Positions 36,926-48,900 of a stretch of 64,000 nt of DNA are shown here, in pieces (the stretch's first letter is position 1; every line of letters begins with the position of its first letter). The stretch lies in the NCBI GenBank assembly GCA_037349315.1, contig JBAIAC010000057.1:4898001-4962000 (forward strand), in the 5' to 3' direction. The stretch is from Chelydra serpentina (Eukaryota > Chordata > Testudines > Chelydridae). The notes beneath the pieces are model-generated. The model worked only from the letters and a program-made list of their open reading frames with translations, searched no databases and had not been told where the DNA came from. Both the position numbers and the translations under genes were made by a program.

Positions 36926-39900
36926 CTACAGGGAAGAACCCTCATTAGCTAAACCGAACCTGTCCCACGCTGGGCTCCGTGCATGGGGACTGGTGCCCAG
37001 AGCATCATATAAACCCTGGGACTCTCCTCCGGTCCCCCAGCGGTTTCCTGGGGGAAGCCAGGTGGGTCTCACCAGAAAGGTATCTGGTGGTGTTCTGAGG
37101 GGGGAGCTGCATGAGCAATGAATTTCAAAATCAAGACAACCGGGGAGCTATATTCCCGTCTCTGACACCGACTCGTATTGTGCAGCCATAACCAAGTCTC
37201 TCAGCCTCTCTCTGCCCCTAGTTACCAACCTGCAAAATGGGGCATTATAGCCTTAATGTCACAGGGATGTTGTGAAGATGAGTTACCCCACTGATAAATG
37301 GTTGTAAAACGATGTGAGATCCTGGCTGCAAGGTGCTGCCTGCTGTTTCTGGGCGAGGAACATCTTAGTGTCCGTTAAAGACCTGCCTCTCTGAAGCCGC
37401 TGGGTACCTGCAATTCCAATGGGAGCCACAGGATCTCAGCAGCTTCGACATTTGAGCTCTCCCTCGGTCAGCCTAACGCTCACCCAGTTGGATGCTGATG
37501 TCACCCCTCAGCTCACAGCCATCCTGGCCACCGATAAGGGGTGGGCGCTAAGATAAATGATGCCACATGTGTACCCCCTAAGCAACTGGATTGCAGGAAA
37601 AGTCAAAAGTCCCTTCCAGCCCAGGATCTCAAAGCACTTTACAAACCTCCGTGAATGAGGTCTCCACATGCCCCTGCGTGATACGGTGGGAACTACTGCC
37701 CCCCGGTGCCAAGGAGCGACACAGAAAGGGGAAGGGACTTCCCACGGTCAGGGAGGAAGTGAGGGACAGAGTTGGGGATGGAACCCAGGAATCCAGACTC
37801 CTAGTTATGGGGGGAGGGATAGCTCAGTGGTTTGAGCATTGGCCTGCTAAACCCAGGGTTGTGAGTTCAATCCTTGAGGGGGCCATTTAGGGATCTGGGG
37901 CAAAAATCTGTCAGGGGACAGTACTCGGTCCAGCAAGTGAAGGCAGGGAACTGGACTCGATGACCTTTCAAGGTCTTTCCAGTTCTATGAGATAGGCAGT
38001 TCCCTCCCCTTTTCCTTAAATGAAGCGTTCATGGATCCACCCCCCCGCAGTCAAAGACCAGACAGTTGATTGGGTCTCTTTACAGCCAATTAATAGGGGG
38101 GATCTGGCACCCATTGCTGGGGCCATTTCCTTGAAGATGTCCAACTTTCCCTTTAAGAAGTGGTCTTTGCCCACTTCCCCTTGAAAAGGGGATTACTTCA
38201 CCTGCAAAACTCTGCCTTGTGGGCCCTCATCAAAGAGCAGCGCCTGCTGGTAGAATGGGTCCCAGGTCTTCTTGGCCATCTTGGTCTTCTTCTTGGCCAG
38301 GCAGGTCCCATTCTCCAGCAGATAAACTTTAACATAAGTCGCTGCATTGGAAAAGAGACAGAAGCACAGATGCAAACCAGCTGTGATGCTCCTCAGCAGA
38401 ACCATCTGGGCACTGGGCCTCATCTACAGCGGGGGAAACTGAGGCACACGCTGCCAGGAACACACCTCAACCAGGGACACTGGCCTGCCAGGACCCCCTC
38501 CCCAAGCCCTGTGTGTGTGTTTGCAGTTTTCCGGAGCTATGCAGAAGGGATTGGGGAGGGACATCCGGTCTGTTTGGTGGGGCGGCGGAGGAGAATGGGC
38601 AGCAGGAATTTCGGGACGCGGTGCTGAAAGATTGGCATCCCGCTGGATTGTGGTGCATTCTCTGTGGTGAGGGCCGTGTCTGCGGGGGGCAGGGAGGAGA
38701 GGGGCTGTGCTGTGCTGGTAGCTTTGACTTTTCACTTCCTTGCCGGGTGGGTTTTGCGTCAAGTGTGTCGGTTATAGAACAACCTTAACTGTCCCCCCTC
38801 CCGGGGTTATTGTGTGTTAATGCCTGGCTCTGTGGTGGTGAAACACCCGTGCACTCAGCCAGCCAGCCCCTCTGCTGCCCACTCCAGGGGACTAACCATA
38901 GCACGACTGGAGGGGGAGCCCCAAGGAACTGGTGGGGGGAGAGCCAAATGGAGGCATTAACTCCTTCCCATACCTCCCCGCCCCCCCTCCGCCCACCTTC
39001 CCAAAGCTCCTGGACTCCACTGGCTCTTCCTTAAGGCTTCTTGGCACGGATACCTACCAGGGATGGACTTGGAACCCAGCTTTGGGGTGAGGCCCCTGGC
39101 CTGGATCACCTCCACCTCCAGCTGCCCGCTCCTATCGATCATCCCAATGTGGACATCGCCTAGGACAGAAGGGGAGAGGTGAGAACCAGGGTTCCTGGCG
39201 AGCCCCATCCTGTGTCGGGGACAAATGGCCGCCCCCGGTGAGCAGCCATGTCGTTCCCTTACTCGCCCGCTTACTGGCTTGAGGCTTCCACTGTCCTCTG
39301 CACCCTGGCTCTGAGGACCCTGTTCTAAGGTGCACTGCAGAGCACATCCCAGAGCACCCGGTGTCTTAAAACAGCTGCAACAGGGCGGGGGGGGCCAGCA
39401 AAACGAAAGTAACAAGAACGTGGAGCTGATGAGAAGACAGGACATCACAGGAGAACCATCTAACCCCTTCCTCAAGGGAGATTTGAAGGGGAACGTGTCT
39501 AGGACCCAGAGCTCAATTCTAGGCACCTTGTTACCAGAACAACATAGAAACGGGGAGAGAATTCAGAGAAGATGACATGCAATGGGCGTCATGCAGCTGA
39601 GTGTCAGTGTGAGCGCGCTGGCATGGCACGGGGACAACGTAGGGAGACATCAGTGCTTGGCTCTGCAGAATTTCTAAGCGTCCACAACTACAGCTGAGTT
39701 GTACCCTCTGGAAATCAGGCTGTAGCGTTTTTAAAATGAGGCTCCCCCGGTTTGAGAGAGAGTGTCTTCCTCCCGCTTCTCCGACAACTCAATTCGCTGT
39801 CCGTGTACTTCTGTATCTGTCAGGCCACTGTGGGATACACCTTCTCTGAACCCTGAATCAGCCCGTTGGGAGCTTTCCCCTAGCCAGGGGGCGAATGCGC

Positions 39901-42900
39901 TAGCATTAACCAGAGCTGGGCCTTGGGCAGGGGAATTCCTCAGCATGGCATGTACGTCCTGGGGCTGCCCCAAGAAGAAGCTGAGAAGGTGGAGCGAGCC
40001 TGGGTATCACCTCCATTCTAGCGTCAGGGCACCGCGTGTCCTTGTGGGCCCAAGCCTGGCTGAGTACCCAGCAACTAGTTCCCTTCACATGTGGGGCGGG
40101 AGATTTCCCTGCCTATCGTGCAGTTCCTTCAGCCCTTTTTGAGTCCCATGAAAGCATCCCTAGAGACGGCCTGTGTCCTTTTGTGCCGGGCTCAAAGGTA
40201 TTTCTGATGGGCCCTTAGCATGCCCCGGATTCCATGTCGTATACTGTACAGTAGCATCTCCAGGGATAGCCCCAGCCCTCTGTTTACAAACACTGACTCT
40301 TCCCTCTGTCAGTAAGTAAGTTAGTAAGTTCTCCACCCGTTTGCCTCTCCCCCACCCTCTTCTAAAACGTCCAGGTGGAGTTACGCCTTCACGCGCTGCC
40401 TCCGCATCTAACCTTGGAAGAATGACCATGGTGGCTATTCCTAACGTCGGCCAGCAGAGGGCAGCTGAGGAAAGCGCGTTCTCACGCATTAGGCGCCAAA
40501 GGAGAAAAATGAAATACCATGAGAGTGGTTGCAGGGTGGGGGGGGGGGGGGAAAGCGTGTGGGTTTGTTAAAGAAAAAGGGACAGCAAAGACAATGCGAT
40601 TTCTCAGCGTGGTGGTGTGAGGCTGTGGCAACCCGGCTGGCAAAGCCCAGAGCGACACGAACGACAGAAACCACCACGGATGGAGAAAGAAAGAAACCAG
40701 AAGGAAAACAAAAGAAAATGAACTTCTTCGTTGTTTTAAGCTCACAACACGGATTCGGTCTCCCACTTACGTTGTCCGCAGCAGTCCCAGTAGGTACAGC
40801 CCTTGGGATGTGCACAGAGGTAGGTCCCTGTCGCTCCACTGGTGTGTGACTGGCCTACGGCCTGCACCCCTCTCACCGGCGCAGCCCGGGGGAGGGAGCG
40901 AGGTGGGTGGCGCAAGGGGACGGGGGGGCTGTTGATGTCATGCCAGAGTTTAAGAGAAACACGATGAACTTGGAAATTCTCAGACACACTTTGCATTTCA
41001 GAAGCGCGTCGGCCTCGGAGCAGGGGACGCCGTAAGGAATGGGGTGAGGAGGACAGCAAGGCAGGGTCTCACCTCTTGAAAAATCCCGGGGGGGGGGGGG
41101 GAGGTTATGGTTTGGAGGTGTCCCCTATCCCAGTGTTTCTCAACCTCTTCGATACTAGGGTCCGACTTTCTGCCTTCCTAAACCATGTCAGGGAGATCTT
41201 AGGGACCGGCACCAGTCCACGCAGTGATCATTGAGAAACACTGACCTCCCACATCGATGGCCTTAAGGAGAAGAAAAATGCCTCCTTTCTCCCTCCGGCC
41301 CCAAACTTGCTATAGAAAAGCCAGGAAAGTACTTTAAATGCAGCCGGTCTGATTCGGATCCCCCTCACACCAGTGACACTCAATCGACTTTAAAGAGGTT
41401 ACTCTGATTTACCTCCGAGTCAGTTTGTTCATGGTGAGTTTTTAAAAAAAAAAAACCAAGGCAGGATGGGAGGCTTAAGCATTAGGCATTAAACATCAGC
41501 GTTCCATTTGAACTCCGTTAAAAGGTGTAGCTGAGATGCCAACGCAGCCTGGCAATGAAAGGGTTAACACCAGCGGGGTCACATGCCCCCTTATCCCACC
41601 GGGATGAGACCTGTCCCTGTGTCTTCCCCTCCCGCCCCTGTGGAAGGCTGGCTCGGCCTGCTCCCCGTGGAGCCAAGCTGGGTCCCCTCTGAGGACTGAT
41701 CGGCGGGTGGACAGGATCCGCTCACCAGTCGGGGCCCCTGGGTGCGGCGTAGGTGGGGCTCAGCGGGGCAGGGATTAGAACCGGCAGGGGTGAGACAGCC
41801 GGAGGTCTCTGCAAGCTGGGCACCGGGCTGGAGAGACCCCGGACAGCAGGAGCGGCCTCTGTCTGACTCTGGACCTATTCATGCTATTTCAGTGAGTCTG
41901 TCGGAGCCCGGTGCCTTTCTCAGACTAGGGCCGGTTCATGGGTCTGACTTCGCTGCTCCAGTCCCTTCCTCTCCTGCTCGGGGTGGATGGAAGACGTAGG
42001 CTCCCCGCACACAACAAAGCCGCCTGGCTCCTGTCGTCCAGCCAAACCATCAGCATTTCGCTCAGCTTGAGCACGCATCGGCCCCTGACTCCAGCCCGGC
42101 TTCCACCAGGCAGGTCACAGACCCCCACTTCCCTTAACCCCCTGGGAGGCAGGGTCAGCGCCAGTCACCGGAGGTCCTGCAGTGAGCCCCGGCTGTTCGA
42201 CTCCATCCACTAGGAGACACGGGAGACGGGCACAGGCCTTGGAGCCCAACCCAGTGTAACAACTTCCCCTCTTCCCTTTGGCTGGGCCACCCGCTCCAGC
42301 TGTGAGCACTCACCCATCGGCGGCGTCGCCAGTGTCTGCCGGCCAACTATCTGCGCCGGCCCGAGCCCGTCTAAGAAGTCGCTGAACTGGCTCTCGGCTC
42401 CCAGCCGGGTCATGGGGAAGATGAATCTGAGATAAAGGGGGGGGGGAGAGGAGAAGGGACAGTACGGGTGAGACAAGCCCCCGGGAAGCACTGGATTTCC
42501 CAGCCAATTGTTCTTTGCACGGAGATAATGTGGCCTTGCACGAGGATCTCAAAGCACAGAGCTAACGTGAAATAACCAAACCTCCTTTACCGTTTCCTGA
42601 CAGTGGCGTCAGCGGCAGAATAGACTCTCCCAGGGCACTGGTAGGACACCCAGCATGTACGGATTAGAAACGCAGCTGGACAAAGCACAGAAAACTATAG
42701 GGAACAACCGTGCCCTGGAGGAGACAGCCCCTGGTGGACCATCGCTATCTTCGATTTCTACAGGACCCTGTGAACTCAGCATGAGGAAACTCCAGATGGA
42801 TCTGACACTCTGTGCCCAGGGATCTGGGGTGCTTGAAAGCCGGGCAGTCATCACCCCAAGGGGTTGTGAGGCTCCGTCAGAGAGCATTGGCTTGATACTG

Positions 42901-45900
42901 GTAGGCCCCGATGCCAGCCAGGACTGAGAGCTCTGGCTCCGCACACGTCCTGGGGGCCCCGTGGCTCGGTCTGATTTGGGCCACCAGAAGAGCTGACATT
43001 AGCCCCGCTCTTAAGCTGTGCCCTGTGTGGAAAGGCGCAGGTGGGAGAGCAGCAGCGCCGCCATCATCCTCTCCCCCACCCCCCCACCCCCGTGGCGAGG
43101 AGAGCGGCCTCGGGGCATGACATGCTTCCTCCGACCCCAGGGACAGCCTGAGGGCCTCCTCTGGGAGGAGAACTGCCGCTGGGCTCCTGCGCCTCTCTGG
43201 ATCGGCCTGGGTGCTAGGACTGAGCCCTGCTCCCCGCCCCTCCAGTCCCAGGCAGTAAAGGGCCGGCCGCCCCGCTCCCCGGGCCTTACGTGCCGTCGGA
43301 GCTATTACTGTTGGTGCTGCCGTCGGTTGATTCCCGGCTGCCCTGCCGGGTAACCCTGTTCCTCATCTCCACCGCGATGCCGGTTTCCGTGCTCCGCCGG
43401 ATGTTACTGCGCAGCTTCTTCGGGCCGCCGTCTGGAAGCAAAGACACAGATAAGCTGGGCTGGGACATAAAGAAACTCCCCCGCCCAGACAGTAAGATGG
43501 CGGAGAGCAATCAGCACAATGCTCCCTGCACCCCCATCCTCATCCTTCAAGGGCTGATGGTACATGGCCACGCAACGTGACATCACCCTACTGGGACAGG
43601 ACCCCAGGCGGTGTCATGAGGGATGTCATGTCTAGTGGTTAGAGCAGTAGCATAGCAAGACAGAATTCCTGGGTTCTATCTGCAGCTCTCTCATCGACCT
43701 CGGGCAAGTCACCACCTCCTCTGTGCCTCAGTTTCCCCATCTCTAAAGTGAGGAGGACCCTAGCCCCATGTGAGGGGGGTTGAGGGTTAATTGATTGCCA
43801 AGGACTTTGAGCTCTGATGCAAAGTGGCAGATGGTTCTTTGCAGCAGGGACTGCGTTTGTACAACACCTAGGCCACCGTCCCTGGAGGGGTGACTGCAAT
43901 GCAGCTCTGCTCCTCCGGCTCAAGGGAACTGCATGGCAAAGCGGTAATTTGTGCAGGAGCCCAAGCGTCCTCGGGGGCTCCTCCCAGACTAGAACGCGCT
44001 CCCCCAGCAATCAGAAACCACCTCAGATCTCGCCACCTTCTGCTCCAAGTGCAACCTGCCTTTGCTTCTCCCAGCAAACAAATAACAATTGTCGTTTTAA
44101 AAAAACCAAACAACCCACATGCAATTTCCCCCTAGGAAGGAAGCGAGGAACAAATCAACCATGCACGGCAGATGCTCGTCCCTTCTCTCGCTGCATTGCC
44201 AGAGCCTAGGGCACTCAGATGCCACGGAGATGAGCACAGTATAAAAACTCGAATAGAGTCAAATAACCGAGGGCCGAGGGCTCATCAGGATTAAACAAAA
44301 GGACTAGGTGTTTCTATGGGTAACAAAAGTATGCACAGGTACATTCGAGGGGTAAAAGCAAGTTGTTTGGAAGGGACGTGAACATCCTCCCTGGGGGCAT
44401 GGGCCAATCTCTGCCGCATGGGCCTTAGAAAGGAGCTTCGCCTGGGGGCAGATTAGCACGGCATTATCCACCAGGCGCTTCTTGTGCCTTGTATTAGGAG
44501 GTGTGTGATAAGCAAGATGCGAGAAGTAATTCTTCCACTCTCCTCAGCACTAGTAAGGCCTCGGCTAGCAGCTCTGGGCCCCACACTATGGGAACGATGA
44601 TGGACAAATTGGAGAAAGTCCAGAGGAGAGGAACAAAAATGATGAAAGGTCTAGAAAACATGACCTGCGAGGAAAGATTGGGTCTGTTTAGTCTGGAGAA
44701 GAGAAGACAGAGTGGGGAGGAGAAGACGCACATGATAACAGTCTTCATGTATGGAAAAGGTTGCTCTAAAGAGGAAGGTGATAAATTGTTCTCGTTAACG
44801 TCTGAGGATAGGACAAGAAGCAATGGGCTTAAATTGCAGTGGTTTAGGTTGGACATTAGGAAAAACTTCCCGACTGTCAGGATAGTTAAGAGCTGGAACA
44901 AATTCCCGAGGGAGGTTGTGGAATCTCCCTCTCTGGAGGTTTTTAAGAACAAGTTAGACAAACACCTGTCAGGGACGGGCTACTTAGTCCTGCCTCGGCA
45001 CAGGGGGCTGGACTAGATGACTTCTCAAGGTCTGTTCCAGACCTACATTTCTATGATTCCTCTAAAGCAGCCGGTACTGGGCAATTGGAGCCATGGGGCC
45101 CAGGTCTGATACACCCTGGCATGTCCCAGGTTCCTAAATAGCAAGCAGGAGATGGAATTCACTCCCAGTAGCTGCCAGGAGCCCCCAGTCGCTTGGCTGG
45201 CTGGTGGAACACAGCAGGTAACGTTGCCACGGAGTGAGACCAGCTAGCTACCACTGGCTCCCACCTGCCTGTCCTTTCCCCTGTAGGGGAGCTGTAGCTC
45301 TCTGCCAGTTACATGATGGATAATGCTCCCCTGAAATATCACGCTCAAGCTGAGATGCTTCAGATCTGCTGTTTACCTGCCCTTTACAACTGACCTTTTC
45401 CTTCTCCAGAGGGGAGAGGGAGCAGGGGCAGCTGCTCTGTCCAATGGGAAATGCTCTCTGCCTTACAGACCCTAAGGGAGGGGGACGCTGTATAGCAGAT
45501 GAAAGAATCAAAGAACTCCACGTGGCGAGAACTCCACCACAAGGTTCTGATCCCCATCTCCCGGCACGCTGCTCTTGGGCCTTTGATAAATTATTCACTG
45601 GGATTTATGCAACCTATGCAAAAAAAAAAAAAAAAAACCCGCCATCCAGGCTGACTTTCATGTGCTCACTTGCCGCTTCGCTGTAAAAGGTGTTGCTGAG
45701 TGAGCGAACGTGAGCCCAGCACGGACCCCGTCAACACCTGCCCTATCCCCACGAAGCCCCCTCCCAGTCTGACCCCAGCACGGACCCTCCAGTCTCAGGG
45801 AGCCCCCTCCCTGTCTGCCAATGAGTGAAGCCAGCATTAACTAACTCCTCTCACCTGGAGCAATGAGCAGGTGTCTGTACTCCTGACTGCTGTCACTATT

Positions 45901-48900
45901 ATACCTGCACCAGAGCAGGGATTCTCAACCGTTTTCTTTCTGCCCCGCACCAACATGCTATTAATACTCCACGGCCCACCCGTGCCATGACAACTGTTTT
46001 CCTGCATATAAAAGCCAGGGCCAGCGTTAGGGGGTAGCAAGCCGGGCAATTGTCCAGTGCCCCATGCCATAGGGGGCCCCGCGAAGCTAAGTTGATCAGG
46101 CTTTGGCTTCAGCCCCAGGTGGCAGATCTTAGGGCCCTGGGCTTCAGCCCCATGTGGTGGGGCTTCGGCTTTCTGCCCTGGGCCCCATTCCTGCATGGCG
46201 GACCCCCTGAAACCTGCTCCTGGCCCCCCAGGGGGCCCTGGACCCCAGGTTGAGAGCCACTGCACTAGAATACACACCCCCTTCCTCCAATCTGTCTCCA
46301 TCATCGGCTTGCTCGTGAGTACATGTACGCACGGGCAGGCCCCGCTGCCCATACCCGTGCTGTACTCTTCCTATTCCTGGTGGGCTTCACCCTGTCATCC
46401 CTAAAGCACCCATCAGTCACTCTTGTGATTTATTGACCAGAGGCTGAGCTCAGACCTCCACACTCAGCTCACGAGTGACAACTCCACATCAGCCCAAGGT
46501 CTACTCTACACTTCCTGTGAGTCGAGCCCTGGGGCGTCTCCTGCAAACTGATTGAGATTCCAAAATAAACAGGGCTGTATTTACATGCGCCCGACTCAGA
46601 GTGCTGCGAGGAGCATCCTCCACGCACCTCGCCGCCGACCAAATGGACCCAGCGTGTCTCGGTGGAGACGTAGCCCTTTGGCTGCTGGCTTGAACCCCCT
46701 TGCAGTCGATGGCTTCTCCCAACCACCTGGAGTTTTATGGGGACTTTCCAAAAGTCCCCAGTTTGGTTCAGACGCTGCACTAAACTCCCAGAGACGCTGG
46801 CGTTGGGCAAAAGCCGAGCTGGATTCAAACCGAATCGCTGGAGCCGGAGGGGTGTCCGAAATCCAGGTCTAAACTCTGCAAAGGGTGAGTCTAATGGGCC
46901 GAACTGAAAGCCCTGATCCAAACCCTGGTGTGTGTGTGGGGGGGGGGGTGGGGCAGGGTCCTGTGTACGCCTGGCACTGACTACCCGCCTCTTTTGGTAC
47001 GTACGTGGCCTTGACACCTGCATCCCGGAGCGTCGCACAAACGACGGGGGGCGGGGAAGGGTTATCGCCCCGTGGCACTGATGGGGGACTGAAGTGCTGA
47101 GACACAGGGAGTCTGGGCAGAGCCGCGCCAGTCCAGCACCTGAACCCCAAGCATGCAGAAGCACAAAGACACCAAAACACGGGGGAACATTTCTCAGCCT
47201 CAGCAAAGGTTCAGATCCAGCTCGTACATAAACAGACACAGACATAGCTTCCGGAGCCCGGGTCCTTGCAACATTCGACTTGCCCCGGGGCTAGTAACTC
47301 CTTTTGATGGGCAAGTCAAACACCATTCCATTTTCCACTGTCACCAAGGCAAAGGGCAGGGGAAGAGATTTTTATACGTGGGCTAGCCGGCTGTCAGGGC
47401 AATTTTGCAAGGCTGGAGAAGGGGACTGTTATCGGACCGCCCCCGCCAGCACTGAATATGGGAGAATCTTGCTCCCTGGATGACAGTTTTATTTTATTGT
47501 GAGATGAAGCAAATGCAGAGCCAGTTCTCCCCAGTAAACTCTTAAAAGAGGAGGGGAGTGGAAGCCACTGCCCGCAACGGGCCCGGAGAGGGAGAAGGGA
47601 GAGGACACCCCAAAGAAGCCTGGAGTTGATTTCATCCCCCCCACTCCTTCCCTTTCAGTTTGACTCTGCCTCTGTGCAGCATCTTCCTGGCGAGTGTTGC
47701 CATGGTAATTCTGTCTGCATTGCAGTGGGACCCCCTACAGCCAGCCCCAGAGTCTCCTCCCTGCTGGGCTATCGGAGCGGACACAGCGTGCTGCTCCCCT
47801 CTGCTGGGCTGGACTCGGGTTCATGGATCGACTGGAGAAGCAAGAGAAAGGAGGAGCAACGGAGAAAACTCTCTGATGCAGCAGGGCCGGGAGCGCTGGC
47901 TCTGCAGACGGTGGACCCCGCATTTGGAATTGGATATGGCTGAGAGGCCGTCAGGCCACCATGGGAGCAGCCACCCAGGGGCTGCTTGCTCTGCTTTTTC
48001 GGGCTGGATGGCTTGGCCAGCTCACTGGCAGGGAGGTGCGGTCTGGAAAGGCTGGGCCCTGCATTTATGCCACAGTTCTTTTGGCTTTGGCTGGAGGCAG
48101 GGCTGCTAGTATCCTTTCATCTGGGGTGAAATTCACCCCAGTGTAGGGGGCGGGTGCCAAGCCTTCTCCACTGGCTTAGGCAACCCGTGCATCCTTGCTT
48201 TGGTCCGCCGAGCTCAGCTGAGGCTCTTGGTTCGTATTGTTTGCCAGAGACGGAGGGGGCTAGGGAGAACACACATGCAGGCATACAGGAGGATTGCCCA
48301 TGTCATTCCTGCTGGCTCCCACCCCCCTGCCCTCTGCATGGGCAAGGCAGCATTGTACACACCCAGCGAGGTGTCCCGGGGTGGTGGGTCTTTTGCTGTC
48401 GTGGCAGCGGCTGGGCTGGGCTAGGCATATAGCTGGCATTGCCCTATGCATGCTGGGATTCCTCTGTTATACTGTCTTGTTCACTGCCAGCGTCACAAGG
48501 CTTCTCACGCCTCCATGCTCTTGGGAACTCGGGGAGCCCTAGAGAGCCACCTCCCTGTGCCCAACTCACATACCTGGCCCTCCTGCAGCTCAACACTGAC
48601 TCAGCACATGACCTGGGGTAAGTCACTGCACTGCCCTGTGACTCAGTTTCCCCATCTATATCCTAGGGATGGTTGTACTTTCCTACCACACGGGGAGGTA
48701 GTGAGAGCTGAAATCAGTCCGGGTCTTGAAAGAGCGCTGAACCCCTTGGGTGGAAAATCTTACAGGGGAGCGAAGAGTCTGATTTAGCCTCCCTTACTCA
48801 CAGGGAACGGCCCCCTTCCCACCAACGGATTATTCAAATGATTCGGTGCATTTGAGAGAGGGGCAGGAACAACACAAAGCAAAACGACCTCCAAGGGACG

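Noticed and set aside
44501..45016. 171-codon frame as a host gene
   Set aside because: It is the C-terminal part of CR1 ORF2, 5' truncated, followed by the CR1 3' tail.
46469..47245. 258-codon minus-strand open frame
   Set aside because: No domain is recognisable, the sequence is intronic GC-rich DNA of RIMS3, and overlapping frames of similar length occur on the other strand.
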